Assembly: GCA_030698375.1 (NCBI GenBank)
Contig: JAUYLL010000075.1
Location: 20,004-84,003, forward strand
From: Nocardioides sp.
GTDB taxonomy: Bacteria; Actinomycetota; Actinomycetes; Propionibacteriales; Nocardioidaceae
Direction: 5' to 3'
Length of the DNA stretch: 64,000 bases
Part shown: one piece after another, positions 26,115 to 40,078 of the stretch
Layout of the letters: each line of letters opens with the position of its first letter
Position numbering within the stretch: position 1 is the stretch's first letter
Notes under the pieces: model-generated
Databases searched by the model: none
What the model was told of the DNA's origin: nothing
Seen by the model: only the letters and a program-made list of their open reading frames with translations
Position numbers and translations under genes: made by a program

Positions 26115-27070
26115 GCCTCGCAGCCCTGAAGGACCGCCTGCGCGAGAAGCTGCCGGTGCCGGACGTGGAGATCCCTCCCACCGGCCAGTTGGTCGAACTC
26201 CCCGGACGCGGGACGACGTACCTCACCGACATCCCGGGTCCGCCCGGTGCGCCCACCATCGTGCTCCTGCACGCCGTGGGGTGCACCGGCATGCTGACCT
26301 GGTTCACGGCGGTGGCTGCGCTCGCCGAGGAGTACCGCGTGGTGGTCTTCGACCAGCGCTGGCACGGCCGGGGCATCCAGTCCGAGCACTTCGTGCTCCA
26401 GGACTGCGCCGACGACGTGGCGGCCGTGCTCGACCTCCTGGAGATCGACCGGGCACTCATCACGGGCTACTCGATGGGCTCGATCATCGCCCAGCGGGTC
26501 TGGCGCCAGCACCCCGACCGCGTCGCCGGGCTGGTGCTCTGCGCGACGACTCCCCACTTCCGGTCGACACTCCACGAGCGCGCCTTCCACCAGGGCCTCG
26601 AGGTCGCCATGGGTCTCGCCCGTCAGCTCTCCTTCGCCCGCACGGTCGTCAATGCCGCGCGCAGCACCGCCCGCGCCCTGGACGCCGACCGGCTCGACCT
26701 CACTCAGTGGGCATTGCGGGAGTTCCGGTCGACCAGTCCGTGGGCGGTGGCCCAGGCGGTCGCGGCCCTGGGCCGGCACCACTCCCGCCCTTGGCTCCAC
26801 CTCATCGATGTCCCGACGGCCGTCGTGGTGACCGCGCACGACCGGGTCATCCCGGCCTCGCGCCAGCGCGCCCTCGCCAGCGCCATCCCCGCGGCGACGA
26901 TGCACGAGGTCCCGATCGGGCACGCCGGTATCGCGTTCGGCCACGAGGAGTTCCTCGAGGGTCTGCTCGACGCGGTGCACTCGGTCGAGGGACGTGCTCG
27001 GGTGGCGGGACTCCTGCCACCCCGGCGGCGCCGGCCGCGCTCCCGGTCGCACCTGCGTGCCGCCCCCTGA
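26111..27070 (+). CDS. Alpha/beta hydrolase coupled to kstD-hsd4B
   Basis: 319 residues. Nucleophile S121 in GYSMGS, D244 in TAHDRVIP and H271 in GHAGIAFGHEE give an intact triad; an Arg/Pro-rich tail follows residue 295. The GTG start overlaps hsd4B by 4 bp, so it is made from the KstR-controlled kstD transcript. Substrate unknown: a steroid ester, lactone or CoA-thioester hydrolase is possible. I recall no counterpart at this place in Mtb. Confidence 0.8.
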   Translation: MSLAALKDRLREKLPVPDVEIPPTGQLVELPGRGTTYLTDIPGPPGAPTIVLLHAVGCTGMLTWFTAVAALAEEYRVVVFDQRWHGRGIQSEHFVLQDCADDVAAVLDLLEIDRALITGYSMGSIIAQRVWRQHPDRVAGLVLCATTPHFRSTLHERAFHQGLEVAMGLARQLSFARTVVNAARSTARALDADRLDLTQWALREFRSTSPWAVAQAVAALGRHHSRPWLHLIDVPTAVVVTAHDRVIPASRQRALASAIPAATMHEVPIGHAGIAFGHEEFLEGLLDAVHSVEGRARVAGLLPPRRRRPRSRSHLRAAP

Positions 27071-27111
27071 CTCCTGCTCCCCCACCGCCGCGACCTTCCT
27101 AGGATGACGCC

Positions 27112-32522
<5,411 letters not shown>

Positions 32523-32523
32523 G

Positions 32524-33237
32524 TCAGGCGGGCTTGTGGAAGTACAGCACCATGCTCTTGCCCATCACCGGGTTGAGCACGGCCTCGGCGGCACGGGTGG
32601 CGAGCGGGCGCTTCATGATGTCCCAGACCAGAATCTGGTGGTAGGCCTTGGCCAGCGGGTGGTCGTCCTTGCGGACGCCGACCGCGCACTTGATCCACCA
32701 GTACGGCGTGTGCAGGCCGTGGGCGTGGTCCTTGCCGTCGAACTCCAGGCCAGCGTTGCGCATCTTCCCAACCAGCTCCTTGTCGGAGTAGATCCGGATG
32801 TGGCCGCCGGGGGTGTTGTGGTAGTCCTCGGAGAGCTTCCAGCACACGATCTCGGGGAACCAGCGCGGGACGCTGACCGCGAGGGTCCCGCCCGGGCGCA
32901 GCACCCGCACGAGCTCGTCGATGGCCTGGATGTCGGCGGGAATGTGCTCGAGCACCTCGGCGGCGACGATCCGGTCGAACTCGCCGTCGGCGAACGGCAG
33001 GGCGAGGGCGTCGCCCTCCTTGATGTCGGCGTCACCGCCGGCGGGTACCTCACCCTCGGCGCGCATCGCGGCGAAGAGCTCGCCGACCCTCGCCAGCTCG
33101 TCGGCATCCTGGTCGAAGGCGATCACGTCGGCGCCGCGGCGGTACATCTCGAACGCGTGCCGGCCGGCACCGCAGCCCATGTCGAGGACACGGTCGCCGG
33201 CCAACAGGCCCAGGCGGTCGAAGTCAACGGTCAGCAT
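32524..33237 (-). CDS. Class I SAM-dependent methyltransferase (Methyltransf_11 type)
   Basis: 237 residues. SAM motif I VLDMGCGAGRHAFEM (17-31), acidic loop end AFDQD, motif II region DRIVAAEVLEHIP and post-motif LRPGGTLAVSVPRW are intact. The C-terminal half (about 140-237) with WWIKCAVG and HKP is less conserved and may hold the substrate site. The ATG shares one base with the GT4 stop, indicating coupled translation with the glycosyltransferase, so the substrate may be the same glycoconjugate. Confidence 0.85.
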   Translation of the reverse strand: MLTVDFDRLGLLAGDRVLDMGCGAGRHAFEMYRRGADVIAFDQDADELARVGELFAAMRAEGEVPAGGDADIKEGDALALPFADGEFDRIVAAEVLEHIPADIQAIDELVRVLRPGGTLAVSVPRWFPEIVCWKLSEDYHNTPGGHIRIYSDKELVGKMRNAGLEFDGKDHAHGLHTPYWWIKCAVGVRKDDHPLAKAYHQILVWDIMKRPLATRAAEAVLNPVMGKSMVLYFHKPA

Positions 33238-34535
33238 CAGGCGGGGTCCTTCTCGTCGGTGTGCGTGGGGCGGGTGGCAGGAGGCTCGACCGGGGCTCCG
33301 GCGAGGATCTCCTCGTAGGCGGCGGCGGTGGCCAGGGCGACCGCACGCCAGCTGAAGCGTTCGAGGACCCGTCGGCGGCCGGCGGCACCCATGCGGGCGC
33401 GACGCTCAGGGTCGTCGAGCAGGGCGGCCAGCGCGTGCGTCAGTTCCCCCACGTCGCCGGGAGTGACCAGGTCGGCACACTCACCGTCGGGACCGACGAC
33501 CTCGGGGATGGCGCCGGCGCGGCTGACCACGAGCGGGGTCTCGCAGGCCATCAGCTCAGCCGTCGGCAGGGAGAAGCCTTCGTACAGGGACGGGACGCAG
33601 GCCACCTCGGCCGACCCCATCACCTCGACGAGCTCGGCATCGCTGATGCCGTGCACGAACCGGACCGAGTCGCCGATCGCGAGCTGGTCGATGAGCTGCT
33701 CGGTGCGTCCGCCCGGCGCGGGCTTGGAGACCAGCAGCAACTCGACGTCGCGCTCGGTGCGCAGCTTGGCAAAGGCCTCGAGCAGCGTCGCGATCCCCTT
33801 CATCGGGGTGTCGGCGCTCGCCATCGCGACGATGCGGCCGGGGGCCCGCGGCGTCGTCGGCGGGACGAATACGTCGTCGACGCCCAGCGGGATGACCTGC
33901 AGCCGCTCGATGTCGACGCCGAAGTCCGCGGAGATGTCGCGGCGCGAGGACTCGGAGACCGTGAGGATCTTGTCGAGCTGGCGCGCGACCTTGCCCTGCA
34001 TGCGCAGGAAGCCGTACCAGCGACGCAGCGACACCTGGCGGCGCGCGCGGCGGAACCACCCCAGCTGGGCGGTCGCCGCGAGGTCCACCCGGCGGTCGAA
34101 GGTGATCGGGTGGTGGATCGTGGTGATCAGCGGCAGGCCGGCCTCGGCGATGTCCCGCATGCCGTAGCCGAGCACCTGGTTGTCATGCGCGATGTCGAAC
34201 TCCCCCGCGCGGGCCTCGAGCAGGCGTGCGACACGCTTGGAGAAGGTCTTCGGCTCCGGGAAGCCGGCCGTGCACATCGTCGCGAACTCCTCGACATCGA
34301 TGAGGTCGCGGAACTCGGTGGGCCACGGAACCCGGAACGGGTCGGGCTCGCGGTAGAGGTCGAGACTGGGCACCTTGGTCAGGGACACGCCCTCGTCGAG
34401 CTCGGGGTAGGGCTGCCCGGAGAAGACCTCGACCTCGTGACCGAGAGCCACCAGCTCACGACTGAGGTGGCGGACGTACACGCCCTGCCCGCCGCAGTGC
34501 GGCTTGGAACGGTACGACAACAGTGCGACGCGCAC
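33237..34535 (-). CDS. GT4-family glycosyltransferase
   Basis: 432 residues of GT-B fold. N-terminal acceptor domain begins VRVALLSYRS with the glycine loop CGGQGVYVRHLSREL; the C-terminal nucleotide-sugar domain has VPLGVDDVF-like and PSLYEGFSLPTAELMACETP segments, the latter carrying the E-x7-E motif of retaining GT4 enzymes. The GTG at 34535 is chosen because GGAGG lies 7 nt upstream; the frame is open 49 codons further but that part overlaps the KstR box. Leader gene of the GT4-methyltransferase-toroid operon, 24 nt from a perfect KstR box. Donor and acceptor unknown. Confidence 0.85.
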   Translation of the reverse strand: MRVALLSYRSKPHCGGQGVYVRHLSRELVALGHEVEVFSGQPYPELDEGVSLTKVPSLDLYREPDPFRVPWPTEFRDLIDVEEFATMCTAGFPEPKTFSKRVARLLEARAGEFDIAHDNQVLGYGMRDIAEAGLPLITTIHHPITFDRRVDLAATAQLGWFRRARRQVSLRRWYGFLRMQGKVARQLDKILTVSESSRRDISADFGVDIERLQVIPLGVDDVFVPPTTPRAPGRIVAMASADTPMKGIATLLEAFAKLRTERDVELLLVSKPAPGGRTEQLIDQLAIGDSVRFVHGISDAELVEVMGSAEVACVPSLYEGFSLPTAELMACETPLVVSRAGAIPEVVGPDGECADLVTPGDVGELTHALAALLDDPERRARMGAAGRRRVLERFSWRAVALATAAAYEEILAGAPVEPPATRPTHTDEKDPA

Positions 34536-34558
34536 TGACCACCTCCGAATGACGAAAC

Positions 34559-34572
34559 TGTAACGTGTTTCA
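34559..34572. promoter_or_regulatory. KstR operator, perfect, between the GT4 operon and kstR
   Basis: TGTAACGTGTTTCA fits TnnAACnnGTTnnA exactly. It is 24 nt before the GT4 start and 104 nt before the kstR start. Autoregulation of kstR is known in Mtb; control of the glycosyltransferase operon is a new inference from position. Confidence 0.87.
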
Positions 34573-34675
34573 TTATGCCTGCGATCGGGCACTGATGCCG
34601 CTGTTAGTCTGACACCGCATCCTGTCACGGGGTTTTCGGTCCCGTGGACCCGCTCAGTCCCCTCCAGGAGAGACC

Positions 34676-35284
34676 TTGGCAACCCTCAGCTCGCTGTCGC
34701 AGGAGGAGCTCGGGTCCGCCGCGCAGCGCGAGCGGCGGCGCCGGATCCTCGACGCCACGATCGCCCTGGCCTCGAAGGGCGGCTTCGACGCGGTCCAGAT
34801 GCGGGCCGTCGCCGAGAAGGCCGACGTCGCCCTGGGCACCCTCTACCGCTACTTCCCCTCCAAAATTCACCTGCTGGTCTCCGCCCTCGGCCGCGAGTTC
34901 GAGCGTGCCCAGGCCGGGTTCGACCAGCGCACGCTCACCGGCGAGACGGCCGCTGACCGAGTGATCCACGTCCTCAACCGGAACACCCGCGGCATGCAGC
35001 GCGAGCCGCAGCTCACCGAGGCGCTCACCCGCGCGTTCATGTTCGCCGACTCCTCGGTCGCCAACGAGATCCACATCGCCGGCATGTACCTCACCGACAT
35101 GCTCACCCGGGCCATGAAGGGCCCCGAGGGCGACGACGCCGAGCCCACCGAGGAGAACATCGCCATCGCCAAGGTCATCGGTGACGTGTGGATGTCGAAC
35201 CTCGTGGCGTGGGTGACCGGACGTGCCTCGGCCGCCGACGTGTCGAAGTCGATGGACGTGGCCGTCCGGCTCATCCTCCGCTGA
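34676..35284 (+). CDS. kstR: TetR-family cholesterol regulator KstR
   Basis: 202-residue TetR repressor of sterol uptake, side-chain and A/B-ring genes, released by a steroid-CoA. Strong likeness to Mtb KstR: ELGSAAQRERRRRILDAT, GFDAVQMRAVAEKADVALG with TLYRYFPSKIHLL in the helix-turn-helix, and SDVWLSNL-like VWMSNLVAWVTGRAS near the C-terminus. It appears to start with TTG at 34676, 4 nt after GGAGA. Converges with the SDR operon 3 bp away. Confidence 0.93.
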   Translation: MATLSSLSQEELGSAAQRERRRRILDATIALASKGGFDAVQMRAVAEKADVALGTLYRYFPSKIHLLVSALGREFERAQAGFDQRTLTGETAADRVIHVLNRNTRGMQREPQLTEALTRAFMFADSSVANEIHIAGMYLTDMLTRAMKGPEGDDAEPTEENIAIAKVIGDVWMSNLVAWVTGRASAADVSKSMDVAVRLILR

Positions 35285-35287
35285 GGC

Positions 35288-36043
35288 TCAGCCGCCGAAC
35301 GCGTGGGTCGCCGTCGCGCCACCGTCGACGGCAATCTCGGCCCCGGTGACGAAGCTGCTCTCGTCGCTGGCGAGGAACGTGTAGACCCCGACCATGTCGG
35401 TGGGACTGCCGACCCGCTTCAGCGCCACCTTGGTCGCGCCGTACTCCATGGCCGCGTCGCCTCCGTGCACCCGGGTCATGCCGGTGTCGATCATCCCGGG
35501 GTGCACCGAGTTCGCCCGGATGCCGCGGGCGCCGCACTCCATGGCGATGGCCTTCGTCATGCCGCGGATCGCCCACTTCGAGGCGACGTACGCCGACAGC
35601 GTCGGCATCCCGCCGAGCCCCTCCACCGACGAGGCGTTCACGATGCTGCCGCCGCCGTTGCGCTTCATCGTCGGGACGACCGCGCGCATGCCCAGCCAGG
35701 TGCCCGTCTGGTTGATCGAGATGAGGCGCTCGTAGTCGGCGAGCGACATGTCGTCGATCGAGGAGAACACCAGGATCCCGGCGTTGTTCACCAGGACGTT
35801 CACCGGGCCGAAGGTCGTCTCGGCGAGCGCGACGACGTCAGTCCACGACTCCTCGCTGCTCACGTCGTGGTGGGCGAAGGCGGCCGCCTCCCCGAGCTCG
35901 TCGGCCAGGGCCTTGCCGGGCTCGTCGGCCACGTCGGCGATGACCACCCGTGCGCCCTCGGCGACGAAGCCGCGACTGATCGCCGCGCCCTGTCCCTGCG
36001 CGCCGCCGGTGACGATCGCGATCTTTCCGTCCAGTCGTGCCAT
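35288..36043 (-). CDS. SDR, 3-alpha/20-beta-hydroxysteroid dehydrogenase type
   Basis: 251-residue SDR: TGGAQGQG (12-19), NNAG, NASSVEG (catalytic Ser) and YVASK. Most like the FabG3/Rv2002-type hydroxysteroid dehydrogenases; a role on steroid hydroxyls is inferred from family and from its place as the last gene of a KstR-controlled redox operon. GAGAG precedes the ATG. The stop lies 3 bp from the kstR stop. Confidence 0.82.
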   Translation of the reverse strand: MARLDGKIAIVTGGAQGQGAAISRGFVAEGARVVIADVADEPGKALADELGEAAAFAHHDVSSEESWTDVVALAETTFGPVNVLVNNAGILVFSSIDDMSLADYERLISINQTGTWLGMRAVVPTMKRNGGGSIVNASSVEGLGGMPTLSAYVASKWAIRGMTKAIAMECGARGIRANSVHPGMIDTGMTRVHGGDAAMEYGATKVALKRVGSPTDMVGVYTFLASDESSFVTGAEIAVDGGATATHAFGG

Positions 36044-36081
36044 GGGTCTCTCGTCCGTTCTGTGGGAGGGGATGGGGGTGC

Positions 36082-36993
36082 TCAGCCGAGCGTCATCACG
36101 GAGTCGGCGGCGAAGCTGAGCGCGGGGTCGCGCTCGTCGAAGTAGGACCCGACCTGCGTCTGCAGGTCGGCCAGGTCCCAGGTGTCGCCGGTGGCGTCGA
36201 AGCGCCGCTCGACGACGGGGGCCGAGAGCAGCGCGACCATGCCGCCGTACACGACGAAGACCTGGCCGTTGATGGCGTCGGCCGCGGGCGAGGCGAGGTA
36301 GGCCACGAGCGGGGCGACGTGCTCGGGCGAGAGCGGATCGATGGACGACCCCGACTCGTCGGCGCCGAAGACGTGGTCCGTCATCGCCGTCCGGGCCCGC
36401 GGGCAGATGGCATTCGCGCGGACGCCGGCCTTGCCGAGCCCCCGCGCGGTGGAGAGCGTGAGGGCGGTGATGCCGGCCTTGGCCGCGGCGTAGTTCGCCT
36501 GGCCCGGGGACCCGACGAGGAACGCCTCGGACGCGGTGTTCACCACGCGCCCGTACACCTGCTCACCCGAGGCCTTGTGCAGGCCCCGCCAGTACGACGC
36601 CGCGTTGCGGGAGAGCATGAAGTGCCCCCGGAGGTGGACCTTGATAACGAGGTCCCACTCCTCATCGGACATGTTGAAGAGCATCCGGTCGCGCAGCACA
36701 CCTGCGTTGTTGACCACGATGTCCAGCCGCCCGAGGTCCTCGGCGGTGGCTGCCATGAGCGCGTCAGCGGTGGACCGCTCCCCCACGTCCCCGGCCACGA
36801 CGGTGGCCTGGCCGCCGGCTCCACGGATCTCCTCGGCTGCCTCGTCGGCGGCCCCGGGGAGGTCGTTGATGACGACGTGGGCGCCGGCCCGGGCCAGCGC
36901 GACGGCCTCGGCCTTACCGAGGCCGGCGCCGGCGCCGGTGACGATCGCGACGCGGCCGTCGAGGGAGAGATCAGAGGGGGTGTGCTCGGACAT
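36082..36993 (-). CDS. hsd4A: Steroid beta-hydroxyacyl/17-beta-hydroxysteroid dehydrogenase (Hsd4A-like, Rv3502c)
   Basis: 303-residue SDR: TGAGAGLG (19-26), NNAG, NTASEAF, YAAAK and a C-terminal extension of about 40 residues. Sequence and setting fit Mtb Rv3502c (Hsd4A), the bifunctional side-chain dehydrogenase located beside the FdxD ferredoxin and the mce4 operon; the same neighbours are found here. It acts on 3-hydroxyacyl steroid-CoA, feeding the FadA5 thiolase. The ATG is 74 bp downstream of the ferredoxin stop. Confidence 0.82.
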   Translation of the reverse strand: MSEHTPSDLSLDGRVAIVTGAGAGLGKAEAVALARAGAHVVINDLPGAADEAAEEIRGAGGQATVVAGDVGERSTADALMAATAEDLGRLDIVVNNAGVLRDRMLFNMSDEEWDLVIKVHLRGHFMLSRNAASYWRGLHKASGEQVYGRVVNTASEAFLVGSPGQANYAAAKAGITALTLSTARGLGKAGVRANAICPRARTAMTDHVFGADESGSSIDPLSPEHVAPLVAYLASPAADAINGQVFVVYGGMVALLSAPVVERRFDATGDTWDLADLQTQVGSYFDERDPALSFAADSVMTLG

Positions 36994-37067
36994 GCAGGCA
37001 GGGCCTTTCTTCGCAGGGTGCGCAGGAGCGCGCGGTACAGGGCGTCGGACGCCGGGTGCGGGGTTGG

Positions 37068-37262
37068 TCAGTCCTCGAGGCTGATCGCGGCTCGTGGACA
37101 GGAGGCGACCGCCTGCTCCACCCGCGAGCGGTTCTCCTCGGTGACCTCGTCGTCGAGGACGTGCAGCATGTCGTCGTCGTCGACCTGGAAGACATCGGGG
37201 GCGACGGCCTCGCACAGCGCGTTGGCCTCGCAGAGCTCGTAGTCGACCTTGACCTTGGTCAT
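37068..37262 (-). CDS. fdxD: Small [3Fe-4S]-type ferredoxin (FdxD-like)
   Basis: 64 residues with the three-Cys pattern C11-x5-C17...C55-P, giving a 3Fe-4S cluster; position 14, usually His in the CxxHxxC motif, is Asn. Mtb FdxD (Rv3503c) is the syntenic, KstR-regulated counterpart. It may pass electrons from the neighbouring FNR-type reductase to a steroid-oxidising P450 or oxygenase; no such enzyme is in the window. Acid-rich, as expected for docking. Confidence 0.88.
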   Translation of the reverse strand: MTKVKVDYELCEANALCEAVAPDVFQVDDDDMLHVLDDEVTEENRSRVEQAVASCPRAAISLED

Positions 37263-37311
37263 CGCGGTTCCTCTCGTTGTAGGGATGTCGATGGGCGGAG
37301 ACGGCGGCCGG

Positions 37312-37773
37312 TCAGCCGACCATCTTGCTGTGGTCCCAGGAGGCGGTCTTGTCGGGCGTGACCACCACGGCAACCCGCTTCTGGGCCTGGCGTCCGACCT
37401 CGGCGGCACCGAGCTCGCCGATGTCGGCGCCGCCGACCATCCGGGTGGCGACCAGGTGGCCGAGGCGCGCGATCTCGGTGGTGTCGCGCACCAGCTCGGC
37501 TGTGCCGGTGATCGAGGCGCCGCGGAGCTCGAAGTAGTCCGTGCCGCTCTCCACCAGGCAGCTGATCCGCGGGTCCCGCTCGAGGTTACGGATCTTCTGC
37601 GACCGTCCGTAGGTCCAGAAGCAGATCTTGCCGTCGTCCACCACGTAGAAGAGGGTCGACAGGTGGGGAGCACCGTCCGGACCGATCGTGGCGACCTGCA
37701 CCTTCATCTCGGAGCGGAGATAGTCCTCCAGCTCCTCCGGGGTGAGCTTGATCTTGTCGCGACCTGCTGACAT
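37312..37773 (-). CDS. Pyridoxamine-phosphate-oxidase-fold flavoprotein (FMN or F420)
   Basis: 153 residues of the split-barrel PPOX class: VQVATIGPDGAPHLSTLFYVVDD spans strands 1-2 (in segments), then FWTYGRSQKIRNLERDPRISCLVE and TGTAELVRD. Probably an FMN- or F420-dependent reductase or oxidase; substrate unknown. The ATG shares one base with the stop of the FNR-type gene and GGAAG lies just upstream, so it is coupled to it inside a KstR-controlled operon. A steroid-related reduction is inference only. Confidence 0.82.
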   Translation of the reverse strand: MSAGRDKIKLTPEELEDYLRSEMKVQVATIGPDGAPHLSTLFYVVDDGKICFWTYGRSQKIRNLERDPRISCLVESGTDYFELRGASITGTAELVRDTTEIARLGHLVATRMVGGADIGELGAAEVGRQAQKRVAVVVTPDKTASWDHSKMVG

Positions 37774-38759
37774 CAGCTTCCTTCCGAGGAATGGCCAGGG
37801 AACACGTGGGCGTCGGGGTCGATGTCGACCGCGGCGTTGTTGACGGCGGTGGCAACCTCGCCGAAACCGACGGCGATGAGGCGGACCTTGCCGGGGTACT
37901 CGGTGACGTCCCCGGCGGCGTACACCCGGGGCAGGTTCGTGCGCATCGCCGGGTCGACGAGGATGTGGCGCTTGTCGAGGTCCAGACCCCACTCCTTGAG
38001 GGGGCCGAGGTCGGCGAGGAAGCCCAGGGCGGCGATCACCGCCTGCGCGGGGCGCCGGTGGGTCTCCCCGGAGTCGGCGTCGGTGACCTCGATCTCCGCG
38101 AGCGCGCCGTCCTCGCCGGGCAGCAGGGCGGTGACGGTCGCCGGCGTGACGATCTCGACCGACGACGTCTGGACCGCGGTGACGGTGGACGCGTGGGCGC
38201 GGAACGCAGTGCGGCGGTGCACCAGCGTCACCGACTTCGCGATCGGCTCGAGGTGATGGGCCCAGTCGAACGCACTGTCCCCGCCACCCACCACCACGAC
38301 GTCCTGGCCGGCGTAGACGTCGAGCTTCGGGACGAAGAACGCCAATCCCCGCCCCTCCCAGTCCTCCCCGGCCGGCAGGCCGCGAGGCTGGAAGCGCCCG
38401 ATGCCGGCGGTCAGGATCACGGCGCCGGCGTCGACGACGGTCTCGTCGTCGAGCAGCACCCGCACCCGGTCGCCGCGGTGCTCGACCCCGATGGCGGTGC
38501 GCCCCAGCAGGTACGTCGGCGCGGCCGTGGCCGCCTGCTCGACGAGGTTGGCGACGAGCTCGCGCCCCTTGATCGTGGGGAAGCCGGCGACGTCGAGGAT
38601 CGCCTTCTCCGGGTACATCGCGGTCACCTGCCCCCCGAGCTCGGGGAGCGAGTCGACGACGGCGACCTTCAGCTCCCGGAAGCCGGCGTAGTACGCGCCG
38701 TACAGTCCGGCCGGTCCGGCACCGACGATCAACAGGTCGGCCTCGACGGTCTCAGCCAC
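37773..38759 (-). CDS. Thioredoxin-reductase-like ferredoxin-NADP+ reductase
   Basis: 328 residues. FAD loop GAGPAGLYGAYYAG, GGQVTAMYPEKAILDVAGFP, NADP loop GGGDSAFDWA and the C-terminal AAGDVTEYPGKVRLIAVGFGEVATAVNNA segments fit the TrxR-type FNR family; the CxxC of thioredoxin reductases is absent, supporting ferredoxin/NADPH use. The GTG at 38759 has AGGAAGGGG upstream; the frame could start at 38783. First gene of FNR-PPOX-ferredoxin-SDR-SDR with a perfect KstR box 35 nt upstream. Confidence 0.85.
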   Translation of the reverse strand: MAETVEADLLIVGAGPAGLYGAYYAGFRELKVAVVDSLPELGGQVTAMYPEKAILDVAGFPTIKGRELVANLVEQAATAAPTYLLGRTAIGVEHRGDRVRVLLDDETVVDAGAVILTAGIGRFQPRGLPAGEDWEGRGLAFFVPKLDVYAGQDVVVVGGGDSAFDWAHHLEPIAKSVTLVHRRTAFRAHASTVTAVQTSSVEIVTPATVTALLPGEDGALAEIEVTDADSGETHRRPAQAVIAALGFLADLGPLKEWGLDLDKRHILVDPAMRTNLPRVYAAGDVTEYPGKVRLIAVGFGEVATAVNNAAVDIDPDAHVFPGHSSEGS

Positions 38760-38793
38760 CGCGTGCCCCTTCCTGGTCACCACGTCCCGAACT

Positions 38794-38807
38794 TGGAACG
38801 TGTTCTA
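38794..38807. promoter_or_regulatory. KstR operator, perfect, upstream of the redox operon
   Basis: TGGAACGTGTTCTA fits TnnAACnnGTTnnA exactly. It is 35 nt before the FNR-type gene and lies in the gap after the mce4 operon's last gene, so it would control FNR-PPOX-fdxD-hsd4A-SDR. Confidence 0.88.
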
Positions 38808-38870
38808 TTTTAGGGGCCCGCCCCGGGCCCGTGGCCAGCATTCCAGAAACCGGGACCGGCGGTTCCCGTC

Positions 38871-39575
38871 TCACAGGGCCTGGAGGTCCGCGACCTTCCA
38901 GCCGTCGACACCGGGCGCGTCCGAGCGGACCAGCACGACCTCGACCCGGTTCAGGTCGACCCTGGGCTCCTCGTCGCCCTCGCGGGTGGTCGTCTGGTTG
39001 ACGAAGAGCAGCAACCGCACCCGGTCGCGGGAGGCTGAGATGACCGCCGCCGTGGTGACCTCCGCCTCGACCACCGCACCCTTGTCCGTGGCGTCCTGGC
39101 GGACCAGCTCGAGGGTCTGCTCGTACTCGCGGCGGAACTCCGTGGTCATGACCTCCGCTGCACGTTCGGTGCTGGCGTCGAAGTCACCGGCGTCGTAGGA
39201 GAGCACCGCGGCAACGTGACTCGTCGCTGCGACCTGGGCGGAGGTGCGGGCGTCGGCCTGCCCTGCCAGGTCCCGCCACTGGAGCAGCGCGACCACGAGA
39301 GCAACCGCGAGGGCCGCGACGAGGAGACCGACCACCACCAGGACCCACCGGCCCCGGAGTGCGGCCCACCGTGTGCTCGGAGCGGTCGGCGCCTCGGCTA
39401 CCGCACCGGAGACCGACTCGGGCTCCGGGGAGACCGGTGCTGAGGGTTCCGGATCGGCAGCGGCCTCCGCCTCGGGCAGGTCCGAGCGGCAGTACCGGCA
39501 GCGGACTGCCGCTGCCTTGATGGTCTCCGCGCACCACGGGCAGGTCTTGGTCGCGTCGCTCTCGGCGGCCCTCAT
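38871..39575 (-). CDS. Mce-associated membrane protein with N-terminal zinc ribbon
   Basis: 234 residues. The N-terminus has a double-CxxC zinc ribbon (C12, C15, C26, C29: CPWC and CRYC), then a Pro/Ala/Glu-rich linker, one transmembrane helix (about 77-98) and an extracytoplasmic alpha+beta domain of the Mce-associated (Mas) family. Last gene of the mce4 operon; its ATG overlaps the previous stop by 4 bp. Mas proteins stabilise Mce transporters. The cytosolic zinc ribbon is an unusual addition. Confidence 0.8.
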   Translation of the reverse strand: MRAAESDATKTCPWCAETIKAAAVRCRYCRSDLPEAEAAADPEPSAPVSPEPESVSGAVAEAPTAPSTRWAALRGRWVLVVVGLLVAALAVALVVALLQWRDLAGQADARTSAQVAATSHVAAVLSYDAGDFDASTERAAEVMTTEFRREYEQTLELVRQDATDKGAVVEAEVTTAAVISASRDRVRLLLFVNQTTTREGDEEPRVDLNRVEVVLVRSDAPGVDGWKVADLQAL

Positions 39576-40078
39576 CCGACGAACTCCAGCTGGGAGGTCA
39601 GCCAGCGGTCCGACTCCCGGACCAGCTCCAGCTGCAAGCGGTAGAAACGAGGCTGGGGCTCCTCGGTGCTGATGTTGCTCACCTCTCCGTCGACCACGAC
39701 GATGACCTGTGCCCGGTCGTCCGTCAGGGAGACCACCCCGGCAGAGACGATGTCGCCCCGCGAGACCGACTGGTTCTGCCGCGCACCGATGGCGATGTCG
39801 TCACGACTCTCCTCGAACTGCTCGGCGAACTCCCCCGTGGCGCCGGCGAGCACGCGATCCAACGAGTCGTCGACCTCGCGGTAGTCGATGGTCGTGAACG
39901 CGCGGGCCTGCGAGCGGGCCGCAGCAAGAGCGGCGTCGCGGTCCTCCTCATCGGCGGAGAGGGCGCGTACCTCGAGCAGGACCAGGACGAGCGCGACGGC
40001 GAGGGCCAGGGCGACGGCGAGCAACGAGGCCGTCCTCCACCCGAACCGCAGCCGCTCGCCCAGACGGGCGAGGGTCAT
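39572..40078 (-). CDS. Mce-associated membrane protein
   Basis: 168 residues with a short cytosolic N-terminus, one transmembrane helix (about 17-38) and a Mas-type outer domain ending with LQLELVRESDRWLTSQLEFV. It corresponds in place to the Mas genes after mce4F in mycobacteria, where they support cholesterol uptake. 4-bp overlaps with mce4F and with the downstream zinc-ribbon Mas gene. Confidence 0.83.
   Translation of the reverse strand: MTLARLGERLRFGWRTASLLAVALALAVALVLVLLEVRALSADEEDRDAALAAARSQARAFTTIDYREVDDSLDRVLAGATGEFAEQFEESRDDIAIGARQNQSVSRGDIVSAGVVSLTDDRAQVIVVVDGEVSNISTEEPQPRFYRLQLELVRESDRWLTSQLEFVG

Noticed and set aside
33237..34682. Longer GT4 start at 34682
   Set aside because: The extra 49 codons run through the KstR box, have no family likeness, and the GTG at 34535 has a strong GGAGG.
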